DNA from: Phoronis australis
Lineage: Eukaryota; Phoronida; Phoronidae
Length of the DNA stretch: 62,000 nucleotides
Direction of reading: 5' to 3'
Assembly (NCBI GenBank): GCA_002633005.1
Contig: NMRA01000010.1
Coordinates: 1,808,352 to 1,870,351 of the forward strand
Shown: positions 48,240 to 60,300 of the stretch, piece by piece
Position numbering within the stretch: the stretch's first letter is position 1
Layout: each line of letters opens with the position of its first letter
Translations under genes and position numbers: made by a program
Notes under the pieces: generated by a model
Databases searched by the model: none
What the model was told of the DNA's origin: nothing
The model's input: the letters and a program-made list of their open reading frames with translations, nothing else

Positions 48240-49160
48240 CACATCCATATGCACGTATGGACGCAAAAATGCAAGCACAACTTAACTACAGCATGTGCAT
48301 TGCATCGAAGTGTATGCTTATTGCAGCGGTTCAAATTGTCCCTCGCGTAAAAGAGGTGTACCCTTGAATACAGTGTTCATTTTGAATGTGTTTCAAAAGC
48401 GCATCCGGGCATTCACTGAGTACTGGACCCGAACGCATGAAATTCAAACCAGGCGGACTCTGTTGTCACAGAGGTAAAATACAAATCAGACAATATATCT
48501 GAATCTTCCGACTGTGTCAGCGTGAGTCAAATTATTTCTTCTAATTAGTCATTTTGGTAACTTCATAATTCTCTGAGCTACAAAGCTACGATGTCATCTA
48601 TTGAGATGTATATGTAAAATGAGCGAAACAGTTTGTTTCCAGGAAAAATGCCAACTGCCGTTGAAGGTGTTGCATCAACTGTGTGATCGGTCCATTAAAT
48701 TCGTGTTGTTCGGCAGTTTGAGAGCACACTTTAAACCTAAGCGCAATAGAGAATTTGTGTTGAAGGATTTTCTTTAATTTGTTATTACCATAAACACATT
48801 TAATTGGTTTGCCTATTAACATTTTTTAAAAATGTTATTATGATCCCATATTAATATAGTATTAAAAAAATATCTCGAAAAGCAAGACGAATACCCTCAA
48901 CTCGATCAAGCAGTTTGTTCACGAGAGATATGTACCCATTACTTTCTTTTTTGGTGCTTTAATTCTGCATGAACCTTTCTTTTTGTTGTACGAATTCACT
49001 TTCATTTTCAAAAATGACACGACACCTCAAAGGCGCATTATTGGTTTACGGAAGAAAAACGCATGTTGTGTATTTTTGTTGTACGGGGTAAACTTCTTCA
49101 AGTTGTAGATATAAGCCTTGATCAGAGCATTTTTCTGATCTTGAGCCTGCCAAACATTCC
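48240..49160 (+). pseudogene. Degenerate fourth copy of coiled-coil 3' end
   Basis: Diverged copy of the intron 6, exon 7 and 3'-flank sequence (compare 14,580-15,620). The exon 7 acceptor is kept at 48,642, but after GKMPTAVEGVAST the frame reaches TGA at 48,684-48,686, earlier than in the intact copies. No upstream exons accompany it. More diverged than units 1-3 from each other, so it is older. Confidence 0.7.
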
Positions 49161-49190
49161 TTCAACAATCCGCTTAAACTACTGTCAAGC

Positions 49191-49330
49191 GTGGTTTAGC
49201 TCCATTAGCAGAGCGATACACTACGGGTTGCAGGTTCGATTCAGCCTTGCGACTGGTCTCGGAACACCACACTTGTCGTAGATAATGTCCTTGCGACTGG
49301 TCTCAGAACACCACACTAGTCGTAAATAAT
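49191..49330 (+). mobile_element. tRNA-derived SINE-like element
   Basis: GTGGTTTAGCTCCATTAGCAG resembles an A box and GGTTCGATTC a B box, 30-40 bases apart, as in tRNA-derived SINEs. The anticodon stem and 3' acceptor stem do not pair well, so it is not a functional tRNA. It is followed by two copies of a 47-bp sequence (CTTGCGACTGGTCTCGGAAC and on). Confidence 0.55.
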
Positions 49331-49604
49331 GTCCGTTTAAAAAATTGGATAAAATTTGATAATAACACGGCAGTATAAATGTATTCGTCTTTATCGGAAG
49401 TAGAATTTTATTCCACCACAATTAAACAAATTGTACATACAAAATACATGTAGAAAAACAAAACATTTTTAATTCATATCCCAACAGGAAACCACAAACT
49501 AGACAAAATGAGGCATCGAATGATTAGGTCACAATACAAATTGAATGCAACTGAGCGTGGTTGAATCATAGATAATATACAAACTAGACAAAATCAGAAA
49601 AGTG

Positions 49605-49905
49605 GAAAATTAGGTCACAATACAAGCTTGAATGAAACTGCGTGGTTGAATCATAGATAACACACATACTCTGCAGTTGTACTCAAAATGTAAACTCATG
49701 AGTCTAATGTATATGCGTATGATCGACTTCTAAAGGCACACATGTATGCACCAAAGTTCACAAATTTTAAGTTGGATATAGCCCTGTATGTGTAAATTGT
49801 GCACAGGCAGCTGAAAAACAGGGCTTGTCCAAGAGTTTTGAATATAGTCTTGATAAGCAAGCCTAGTTCTAACAAAATAACCAAAAAAACACTTCCTTGT
49901 CAAAA
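49605..49905 (+). repeat. Direct repeat, copy B
   Basis: Partner of 47,935-48,215 in the same orientation, with insertions such as an extra segment near 49,745-49,770. Confidence 0.75.
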
Positions 49906-51020
49906 ATGCAAAACTAGTGTGCGTCTTTTAAATTTTCTTCTAAACCAACAAGAGATTTTTTTAAAAATAAGAACATTTACCGTAGTTCACCTCAACACTT
50001 CCAGCTATAATCATGGCACTGGCTGTGAAAAACAAAAACTTTGAATAGATCACTTTCTCAGAGGAGCAAGTCAACTTAACCAACCTTATTTCAAGCAAAA
50101 CTGAACTGTTATTTCTTTCTTTGTCAGAAATAGTGTCTCATCCAAATACAGAACAAGTTAAGACTAGATTTATAATGATAAGCATCCAAAGTTAAAAGTT
50201 AGGTTTTACAGAAGGCCGGTCCACAGCCACAAAGAGTGTTCAAAGTGGCTTGAATTCAAATAACCCGTTTCCATATTTTCCCTCACTGAGTCACAATGGA
50301 AAAGCTAATGCAGGTTTTTCAGACTCAACTGACTTGGCAACTCCCTCAGATGTCGTTCAAGGTAACAATCTTTCAAAAAAATTAATGCAAACATCATCTC
50401 CAGAGTACAGTGAAAAGTGTGGGTTTGAGCAAGGCACACACTTTATTTTCCACAAAATTTAAATTTCCCATTGGTTATTTCTTAACTTGCTTGCGCAAAG
50501 TTGACCCAAGATTCCACTGGTAAGTTCAATCAAAGATGTTTTATTTAAATCAACATACTTCCCTTTATCAGCATCTGGACATTGATCTTTTCGCAGCTAG
50601 AGAGTTTGAGGAATCATGGGAGATTGGCACTCCATCAAAACTACTGACGCGTGTAAAGGACATCTTTTTGGTAACCATGTAACTTAGCAGTGGTGGAGGC
50701 AGGTGTGTAACATCTAGTTAACTACGTAGCTCATAGGAAATCAAGTCAAGTGCCAGAGGCAAGGATGTATACGCAAGTTTGTAGTCATAGGGGGGCCTTT
50801 CATTAATCTCTACTTTGGGATAGGCACAGATTTTTGGGAGTCTGTAAAAAGGTCAATTTTCAGTGCCCCAGCATATCTAATACTTAGTGCAGTTTGCAGA
50901 GGAATACTGGGTGCACACACTGTCACTGGTTGTCTCTGAGTAGCCTGGTACCTGGTCTAGACGACTGACTGGAATAGAGAGCCACATGGGTTGATCAGGT
51001 ATACAACATATGTGAAGAGC
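49906..51020. other. Intergenic, no gene recognised
   Basis: A 70-codon open frame at 50,250 has unremarkable composition but no recognised domain or splice support. Nothing else stands out. Confidence 0.4.
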
Positions 51021-51031
51021 AAGATATGTCA

Positions 51032-51658
51032 CTCGCTGGTTCCCTGCGTGCCGCTAGGTGGATGGTAGTCAGCACGCAGGTACCACTTAATTTTCCTACC
51101 GAAATTTTTTACACTAGAATTTCTGATTGGCTGTTCAAACGCAGGTATCACTTAAATTTCCTCTGTAAATTTTTTTACACCGGCGTTTCTGATTGGCTAG
51201 TCGATTCGTCAACAGGTAGCGCTTTACGCAAACAAACTGGCATGACTGATGGAGGAAGTGTAAATGTGGTCTGTTGTACAGACAAATAGGTGCTTAAAAT
51301 TTATGTTCAGTAAATGTGAATCCCATAAATTGTGGTTGCACCTTTTCGGAGTGCTTCTTTTTACTGTCAGTGAGTTTTATTTACGATACTGTCCTGTATT
51401 CATACACTATGAATAACACCGCACCGGTTAAATTGGCCAGATATGTGTTTATTGTACATGTATGTGTTTCAAGCACGCAGCTAATAAACATCACTGGAGA
51501 AACGAATCAGTTGCTGCTACGCCACTTGCACAGTCCACCATTTTTTCTCGTTGTTATAAAGCTAACCAATGACTTCCGAGGTTACATCAACCAATGCTAA
51601 AGCGCGTGCCTACTGCGTGATACCTGCGTGCTGGCTAGGCACGTAGGGACCCAGCGAG
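51032..51658. mobile_element. 627-bp DNA transposon, 9-bp TSD
   Basis: The ends are CTCGCTGG and CCAGCGAG, with inner matching blocks (CCCTGCGTGCC against GGCACGTAGGG, then CAGCACGCAGGTA against TACCTGCGTGCTG). The target GATATGTCA occurs at 51,023-51,031 and 51,659-51,667. No transposase frame. The left part has an internal near-repeat (TTTCTGATTGGCT twice). A 9-bp duplication again suggests a Mutator-like element. Confidence 0.85.
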
Positions 51659-51669
51659 GATATGTCATT

Positions 51670-53230
51670 TACTGCCATCTGGTGTAGCCTGGTGACAAAA
51701 CCAAAACTGAATTTGAATTGTTGATTGTGTAGGGAACACATGCAATGGGCATTTATCGCCATCTGATATAGACTTGTGACAAAGCAAGAGAGGCTGGAGA
51801 GTTGAAAACACACGAAAGGAGCAATATACATTGAGTAACGTCATCTGAAACTTATCATGGACACGAAAGCCATGCTCAGATGTTCATAATTACACAAACA
51901 AATGCAGTCACATCAATTGCAAAGATCTGGGCATTATTTTTGTTCATATAATATTCTATGATCATCAAGGATTTCAAAAATGCATGGCTTTATGGGTATA
52001 CAGTTAATACTTAAAAAGCTATTAAGGAGTTTCATAGCAATTACTACTAGAAATCATAATTTAGTCTTAAGTTATGACTTGTCAAGACAATGGCATATGA
52101 ATGTCTTCAGCAGTTCACATACTTGAAGTCAGTTATGAGCCATGTTTTGGTGTAAAAATAACTTTCTTCATAATCATAATTGATTTTCCAAAGCAAAATC
52201 AACATCTTCCTGATCTGAATTTGGTTGTGATAAAATGCCTGTATTCCTATGATAGCTATACCGCTTCAGAGGCTAGAAATAATCCGCCTGACAAGCAAAA
52301 GTCAATGGCCTTCTCTGAAGCAATAATGAATTCTGAATTCTTTTCAAGCCTAGAAATTATTTCTAATCTGAGTAAGGGACAAAATTAAACTGGTTTCATA
52401 ACGGCAAATTGCCTGAATCAAAAATAGATTTCTTGACAGAAGGTGTCCATTTATGGCCGATTTCATCAGAATTGCAGAGAACTGGCAGAGAGAGTTTACC
52501 TGTGATTAAATTGTGTAGATTGCAGTAGTTTGTTCCATAGTCAAGTACAGCATACCATGTTTCTGAGGTGGAGTGGCCCTGGAAGAACAGCAGTAAGAGT
52601 CTTGGAAACAGCTCTTGTCAATCTTGTGATGGACTTGGGTATCTTTGTACAACTCTCCTAGTATTTTTTGGTAAGCCGTCGCCAGCCATTACCAAAAACG
52701 TCACAAGCATCAAAACTGTATTTTGTACCACAAATGAGCCAGCATACGCTAGCAACAGCAGATTAAGTTTTTAAAAAATTCCATTTCTCCAATAAAACTT
52801 TACAAACACAATATATCGCAGGTAGAGGTGGACAGCTGAAGTTATTTCATACACCACTTATGGCTAAAATTAATTACATCAGGGCTCAATGTGGCAAACA
52901 AAGGTAATTTTATTTTGTTCAAAACTTGAGCTGTTGCAAAAATATTAAAAATGAATAGCAGCAAATATAACAATCACTTATGAACTACCATAAGTAATGT
53001 ACCATACCTACCAGCATTGAAGTCTAAATGACAACCACTACGTGAAGATTACTATAAAGTTTCTTTAACTAGATCACAATGTGGAACAAAAAATTCTATT
53101 TTATCAAAATTTTCAACAAGTTTCAAAACTTCACTCAGACTGTTCACGTGGTGTATCACAGCCTATATCTATGTAGTTGTGCGTTAGGTTTCAAGTTTTT
53201 TCGAGTAAAAGAATGTAAATTTAAATGTAA
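51670..53230. other. Intergenic, no gene recognised
   Basis: The open frame at 52,101 (95 codons) has no recognised domain. A short sequence close to ACAATGTGG followed by AATTCTATTTT appears near 52,890, 53,077 and 53,992, a small dispersed repeat. Confidence 0.4.
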
Positions 53231-53233
53231 CGA

Positions 53234-53239
53234 TTTATT
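53234..53239 (-). terminator. Polyadenylation signal of membrane protein gene
   Basis: TTTATT on the plus strand, AATAAA on the minus strand, about 140 bp past the proposed stop codon. Confidence 0.5.
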
Positions 53240-53380
53240 ACTTGAAAAGAGATAACAATGATGAAAGCAATGGTAACTGTGCACAGAACTTGTGACATCT
53301 CTTGAAAATAGTTAAGTAGCAACAATATTTCATATTGCAGTTACCGAGGAATTGGCGACCCAGTGGCAGACGACGTAACA

Positions 53381-55602
53381 TTAGCAATTGAAAACTGAGA
53401 CAGAACGGTCATATACCCGGTAATTAACAGTCCTGTTCTGGATGTCACGACTGAGACCTGATTGCATGTTAAGTGTTACTCACACTGTTGCAACTGCATT
53501 ACTCTAAATTATTTTCCGATAGTTTAATGATCGAACCAGCTATCGACCGATGTCGAGTCGACATTGACCTACCTTTTGAACTTTCCATGTCAGAGAGGTC
53601 GCTGTTGAAGTAGTGCGGGAGGTGAATACGGAAAACATTATTACATGGCCATATTTCCCTTGACTGATTCAATTCGTATGGGATAAAAATAAAAAACAAA
53701 GCAATTTGACAATTAATGTTGTTCAAGTTTAACAAGATTTTACCCTACCTTCACTTTGCAGGTGTTACCACTGGGGTTAAAGTTGAACGTTAAATCATCA
53801 ACATAGTGCTGCTTGGGAGTTTCATGTGTGGCCGTGATCACATGACCATCATTAGACTTCAGCTGCAAAATAATCGGTATTAGTCACTTGCAGGGGTCCC
53901 GTATGTTGAGAACTGAATAACAGGCATCAAACTGGTTCTCAAAATCTGGCACCCCCTGTAAGTGACTATAAGTGATAACATTTAGAACACAATGTGGCCT
54001 ACAAATGAAATTCTATTTTGACAAAGTTCTCCACAAATATAAAGATTAAGAAAATTTCATTCCATTCCTAGCATGACTTGTACTGTTTATATGACATAAA
54101 GCAACTTTTGGTAAAGTTTTCATCGTTTGTAGTAAAGTAATCACCCTATGAAAAATGAAAAATGACAAATTTCACAATTATTTTAGTGCAAAATAAATAC
54201 AGAATTATCATAAATTGTATGCATGAACCACTTACAACATAAAGGCATTTCTCTCCTCCTTTATCACACCCATGAGGTCCACCCAGTTGTTTAATGGTAG
54301 AAGCTATCCGGACATTAACGGAAGTGCAGTTCAAATTGAAAGTCCTGCAAAAGGTGAGTGCCATTGAACAAAATGAGTTTTATTTTCATGAACAATCTTA
54401 TGCTTTAAAATAAACACATATTTCAAAACGAGAGTAGGATTTGATAACAAAACACATTTGCACGATTGACCAACATCCACAGATATCAGGCTATATACCA
54501 TAGTTGCCAACATTTCAACATTAAGAAGCTGGACACCTGTTTCTAGACTTTACTGCTGTTTCTACCAGCTGGGTTTGTGAAATGAAGCAGGGAAATGCTT
54601 AAAGCTGACACATACATGTACAAGTATGAACACACAATGTGGGAAAGCACTAAATACGCACACACCTCAACACACATCGCCTGACGCGTGCACTGTAAAA
54701 ATGGCCAGTTGCCAATTTGGGCAAGTGAACGAAGGACTGCTAGAAAAAAAGTTTGATTACAGGAGTATTTGTTCGATTTGAAAGGAATTAAAGACATTGA
54801 TGGCCTCCTAATGTGTCCTATGTGCAAACGTATTGTGCAACTGTTGTTGAACACGCTAGTGTTCTTGTGTCACGTATAATTACCGTGATTATTATCGATC
54901 AGTTCATTTGTGTCTTTTTGTCATGTACTTAGAACTGCATTCATAGTTGTAAAAAAATCATTTGCGTTTGACTAGTGCTGATGTGCGGTTGTGTTTTGAG
55001 AGCAAAAGGGTGTAAGTACTTTGTCTCGATCGAATTGTACTGCAAATAATTATTTTGTTTAAGAACTGTCATTTAGTATGTAGTTCATGCAAGCTATGAT
55101 TGTTTACGGAAGAGGTTGTTATTAACCTTGCAGTTCAATGGGTTTTTTTTATTTATTTTTCTTTTTTTTTTTTGCTTTTTTGGTGATCAGACGTTTGCTG
55201 CGTGTTAGGGTTTTCAATGTGGTCAGTAAATGAGTACCGAATCAGTTCAAAGACGTTTTGTAGTACCAGGTACTTAAAGCAACTTGAATTTGACGGTGTA
55301 ATCAACTTGTGACATAATTCCGAATTCGCCGAAAAGCGTGTGAAGGCTCTATGTAGAAGAATCGCCGCCTCTTTTGCTTTAGTAGATACGATTTAAGGAG
55401 AACTGTCCACACACACGAGTCATCACCGCAGGGTATTTTTTCACTGAACTCACCAGTCAATAGAACACTGGGCGTGAAGCGGGCCACCTTTAGTTACAAA
55501 CGGGATAGCAATGAAAACAACGGCAACAAACAGCGCAACACCGGTCATGACGAGAATCCAGCAATCAACAGTGCAGCACCGACGTCTTCTTCCAGAACAC
55601 AT
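53381..55602 (-). CDS. Small single-pass membrane protein, five exons
   Basis: Minus-strand exons 55,454-55,602, 54,236-54,344, 53,749-53,862, 53,573-53,663 and 53,381-53,394 have GT donors and AG acceptors and join in frame to 158 residues (first junction TG/G = Trp). The N-terminus is basic and Cys-rich (MCSGRRRRCC), then a hydrophobic segment at about 14-37, then an ectodomain with Cys residues and the motifs LGGPHGCDKGGEKC and HYVDDLTFNF. This is the layout of a type II single-pass protein with an extracellular or luminal domain. An upstream ATG at 55,663-55,665 would add 21 residues. The last exon (VFNC then stop) is the least certain. I do not recognise a named family. It is divergent to CFAP69 about 250 bp from the X-box. 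Confidence 0.65.
53881..53968. mobile_element. MITE flanked by TA (Tc1/mariner-like)
   Basis: Ends TAGTCACTTGCAGGGG and CCCCTGTAAGTGACTA are near-perfect inverted repeats of about 35 bp around a short loop, with TA at each edge. It lies in intron 2 of the minus-strand membrane protein gene, 18 bp from the exon 3 acceptor. Confidence 0.7.
54700..54850. mobile_element. Diverged solo arm of the foldback transposon family
   Basis: GGACTGCTAGAAAAAAAG, GGAGTATTTGTTCGA and GGAATTAAAGACATTGATGG match in order the right arm of the element at 11,892-12,892 (about 12,588-12,690). No second arm is nearby. It is an older member of the same family, lying in intron 1 of the minus-strand gene. Confidence 0.65.
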
Positions 55603-55856
55603 GCAAATGATAACTGGAGTAGTTATGAAACAAATATTGTCATGTGCTGAAATCACGTGACTCACTAAGTTGTACGAGAAATCCTGTCATATGACAGGTT
55701 ATCTAGAATTTTACAGCACAGAAAATTGACAAATTTTAACTATTCGTCATCAAAGTATTTGAAAGAACTTTCTCAATACTTTATGTTTTTATAAATTCGA
55801 AATTAGTCTAATTACCAGAACAAAGTCTCATTCTCCTAATTACCCAGAATTCCGTC

Positions 55857-55870
55857 ATTGTCGTAGCAAC
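55857..55870 (+). promoter_or_regulatory. Candidate RFX X-box in divergent promoter
   Basis: ATTGTCGTAGCAAC fits the X-box consensus RYYNYYATRRNRAC at all positions except the first base of the central AT. X-boxes bind RFX factors and mark ciliary genes. The site lies between the start of the minus-strand membrane protein gene and CFAP69. A possible non-coding first exon of CFAP69 could end at a GTAGGA donor near 55,982 and join the acceptor at 57,355; this is inferred. Confidence 0.5.
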
Positions 55871-55989
55871 TGAGGAAAATGGCGACTGTCAATGTTTCGG
55901 ATTTTGTTGGAATGGTGTGAAAGTCTTTGATTTTTCTCATTTCTTCGCGTGTGATTTGCTGTTTTTAATACTTAAGCAAGGAGGTAGGA

Positions 55990-57350
55990 AATTAATGAAT
56001 GTTTCAGAGTCAAATGAATGTTATATTTTGGATTCTAGATGTTTTATTGCCTATGATACTTATCAGATAGTTATCTGCCTTCAGATGAAGTTGAAACTTG
56101 ATTATTAAAATATTAAACTTCGAAAGACCGATATTTATTCAACTCGACAGTTGCGACTTGCGAATCATGAAAGTTCATTAAAGATAGCACCCAGTCTCCA
56201 ACTTTCACGACTTCTTTATAAATGGTGAAAGTATTGGAAGCTTTTCACCTTTTAGGTGTAGTCACTTTCAGTAGACTGTCAAGTTTTTTGAAATCTTTGT
56301 CAGAGTTGCACTTCATGTATAATTATGTCTTTTCATAAGTGAAGTAAGATATCACTGTCATTGTATATGTTTAATTGTGCATATCTTATCTACTGCATCT
56401 TTGTATATACTCATCATATTTTATCGGTGACGAGCACTTGTGCTATGTTTTTACTTAATTTTCTGGTTTTCCTGGAAATGCTTACTCCACGTAATAAAAC
56501 ATGTTTTCCTGGGCTTTCAAATAGTGTCACTGAAGAGAAAATTATAGTCAAGCGACTGACATTTTACATGCGTTAGAAGTCAACTCACTTAGCTTATGAT
56601 TGTGTGATACCTACTCAACGTTTCCTAAAGCATAAGTTACAATGCTTTCACAACAAGTGGTTATTTAATTACCTAGGAATTTTCAGTATTTTTCAATGTA
56701 TATTTTTGCTTCAAATTTGCAAATTTTTCGAGAGTGGAAACTTCCCAGTCATCTGTTTCACTCACTACTTCCGCTTTTAAAAGTAAGATTTTGCAAATAT
56801 GTGCGATTTTGTAAACAAATTGGTTCACATGCTGTGCAAGGTTTTTGCCTCTGAGATTTTTTATGAAACTTTGGCTCTGGTGACAAATGCTGGCCATGTG
56901 TGTGTTTTGCATAGCAAACGAGTAAGAATCCCTGTAGCCTCGTTCTTGCGTCTAGGGATGTGGCTTGGGCTTTACTGGCGGTTAGATTCCAGTCTCTCAA
57001 AACCTGTTGTGCAATTTACTCCCAGTTTGGAATCACAGCGCAATCCATCCATTCATATTATAAGTGTGTTTTACTTTGATCCAGGTAGCTTTTAGTCTCC
57101 TTTGTTGTATCGAGTTCTCTGCTTTTAAAAGACTAAGTGACCCATGTATTTTGTATATGTATACAATTTCTTGCTGTTGAATTATTGAAAAATCAATAGC
57201 TGACATCAGTCAAGATATGATGAGCATTTTCATGAAGAGTATAAAATTTTCTACAATGTCTAAATTGCTAGAGTAGACTTAATGATGAGTGTTGTAGGTC
57301 CTTTTTGCACATCATAACTGTATGACAAAATCATTTAACTTGAATCTATT
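55990..57350. other. Region between divergent promoter and first CFAP69 coding exon
   Basis: AT-rich, probably intron of the CFAP69 5' untranslated region. No exon or repeat recognised with confidence. Confidence 0.4.
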
Positions 57351-57362
57351 TTAGCCAACACA

Positions 57363-60300
57363 ATGGCTACCCAGACCGTATTGCAATACAGTCGGAAGTC
57401 TTTCGGCGATGGCACACAGCTACAGAAGACAGCCACATTTCAGGATACCATTGTTCCTGACAAGCCAACCATTCCCATTATTGCTCACACTATGACTGAT
57501 GAGGAACTGGGACTGCTTCAGGTAAGTTTTATCTTGCTTTATCATATTGTTAAAACTTGAACCTGGGGCCCGTTCCGAGAAACTGACTTAAGTTCATTTT
57601 TTACTTAAGTCTAAGATTTGTCTTAACTTCCATACTTTGAAAATTCCACATCCAGTCAGATAGTTAAAATTAAGATTGAACTTTTATCAAAAACTTAATT
57701 CAAACTTAGGATCTCTTGCTGAAAACAGTCTCAAGACAAATTTAAGTTTTTTCTTAAAATTTACCAAAATTTAAGATTTGTCTTAGCTAAGTCAGTTTTG
57801 TTGGAATGGGCCCCTGGTCTGTTGGACTGTGTTTACCTCGATTACTGAAACCTCTTCAAGGATCTAGGAATTAGGCAAATACTGTCTAGTTGACCAGATT
57901 CAAGTATTAAAAATATGAATTTCTTAAATGGGTCAATATTTTTTTGTTATCTTAATACTTCTTTGCTTTTTCAAGTATTTCAGTATTTTTTAAACTCATA
58001 AACGTTTACTTATTTACACAGTGGGTGTCTATGGTAATATTAATTTGTGCAAAATGTGTACTACAAATTAATAGACAGAATTCTTCGATTGAGGCAGTGC
58101 TAAACCTAAGAGTAGGACGCACATTAAAGTACATGTTGTCTGGTGTCTTATTCTTGAAGAAGACATTGTGTAATGGTAAAATAATCATTTGTCTCTTCCA
58201 TATTTTAACACTGTTAACATTAACTTTTCTTGAACAAACATCATTGATATCGACATGTTATTTTTATTTCAGGGCGCTAAAATACAGCCTGTGAATCTAA
58301 ATAAAGCTGTGAAATTGTTGACGGACCCTCACTCTGTAAGATTTTTAAACAAGTTTATTTTAGAATTCCACTCATAAGCTGGATCTTTGCCAACTGCTCA
58401 GCTGGAAGATATCTGGGAACGGCTCTTTTCTTGTCAGAAGTCCATGAAAAATTTAATATGCAACCTTAACTGAACTATGCTGTGGTTATGGCTTACACTT
58501 AAAGTTCTAAACCTATCGGCTGCGAAAAATGAACTTGCATGGTTAAAATCAAACGTGTTGATTTCAGTAATAGGCTAGCTTTATTAGCACGTATCTAGTT
58601 TCTTGTTTAAGTTTTTATAAATAAGTTATAAGTTGGCCTATAAAACTGTATGTTTTCAAAAAAGTTATGGTCACAGCATTGTGTTGTGTGTATGAAGGCA
58701 TTGGTTAGATATTCGTAATCACGTGGTTTGCATTTTTCTCAAAAATCATGATTTTTCACACTGGTTGTTGTATTTTCCACGAACAATAATTTTTTGACAA
58801 ATGTGTTTTCTTTTATTCCATTAGATACAAAAGTGTTTGTGGGATTTTCTTTTAAAGCCTTTTAGCCGGCCATTGAGCTTGGCTGTCTAAAATCATGACT
58901 TTCGGGGGTTTTCCTTATTTTTGGCAGTGGAGTTCTCATGCTAAGAAGTTATATTTGCAGACTGAAGTAATTGTCGTTTCCATAAAAAAAAGTTTTTATA
59001 ATTAATGATTATTCCTGTCACATGCTTATAAACACCTGTATGTTATTGTGTACATAATGAGACTTGGTGATCATCAAAGATATGTTTTGATGGCTCTAGT
59101 AATACCGGAAAACTTATTAGGAAATTCTATCCTTCTAACCTATTAGCTGCACGTCTTAAGTGCCACTGGGTTGGAATTGAGAGGTGACCTGTTATTGAAT
59201 TGAACTGAAATGGTCCAATTCTTGAATGGCTGGTCATCCTTTGGATTTTCTACCAAGTTTTTACTCTGAAATCTTTGCAACAAGTAAAAGTTTGAGACCA
59301 CTTTTGTTGGGGTGATTTACCAGGTTTTGATTTTGCCTTATCTGACTGAAGAAAATGCAGTTTTAACATGCCATCTGTTTTTGCTTTGTAAATGTTATGC
59401 CTTATTTGCAACAGAGTCATTTCACATTTTTGTATGTCACAATTATCCATTTGAAGAGAAATTTGAATTTTTTTGCTTGGACATTCTTTTTTGTGGAATT
59501 TGTATAATTTAAGTCTCTTTTGCAATTTCCAGGCAGTTTTGTATGACAGACATGTGAACGCGCTGAATAAAGTGACGAAGCATTACGCACGCGGTTTTAT
59601 ACTCAAGGACTTGGTAGCTATCTTCAAAATACTGAATGTTTGCGCTGATCGCATTGACGATGTGCCCCTGTATATGGAACCCATGTGTAACATTCTGAAG
59701 ATATGTAGTCTGCCCTTCTTAAAGGAAAAGACATCTGATGAGGGCAATTATAAACAGATTGCCATTGAGTCAATTTCTCAACTGGGTAAGTTAATTTCTA
59801 AGCTACATTTAGTGGCAATAACTTCATGCGGAGAGGCTTAAAATTAATGTCGTCTTAGCTATTTTTGTTTATTAGTCATACCGAGTTCAAAATTGGTCCT
59901 CACAGGACTTGAAAGTTTATGACTTCAGGTAAAACGTGACAATCAACATCAGTCATCGGAAATTTTTCCGATATTTTTGAGCTGACAAAAGCACATATAC
60001 TGTGAACTTTGCTCTTATTTTTAATATCAAGTTTGAACTCAATACTTGTACTGCTGGTACCATTGTTTTGTGAATATGTGACGACTATGCACTGACCTTG
60101 TCATATTGTGTTTTCTCAAACAGGTTACCTGATGAGAGTTGCTCACAGTGCAGTGCGACTTCAAGTATGCCGTACACTAACTGCATTTTATTGTGAAACT
60201 CCTCCCAAAGATAAGCAGCTAACTCAGAGTAAGTCTTAGTTTAGGTTTATTGGATTTGGAAGTGCAAAAATAATTTAAAACGTGTTCGAATTAATTATAA

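Larger units (their letters stand above)
30314..49160 (+). repeat. Tandem repeat unit 3 (about 18.8 kb, enlarged)
   Basis: Third copy of the module. It is longer because of a LINE insertion (31,634-36,420) that contains a displaced 3'-flank piece, about 1.7 kb of extra DNA between the kinase and coiled-coil genes (41,600-43,230), and a degenerate second copy of the coiled-coil 3' end (48,240-49,160). It retains the best kinase gene and a complete coiled-coil gene. Confidence 0.8.

Noticed and set aside
49191-49262. A functional tRNA gene
   Set aside because: The A and B boxes are recognisable, but the acceptor and anticodon stems do not pair, and the sequence continues into a repeat body.
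55877-55918. ATGGCGACTGTCAATG as the CFAP69 start codon region
   Set aside because: The frame closes after about 13 codons, and splicing from there to 57,355 would not match the conserved frame. At most it is a short upstream ORF in a 5' untranslated exon.
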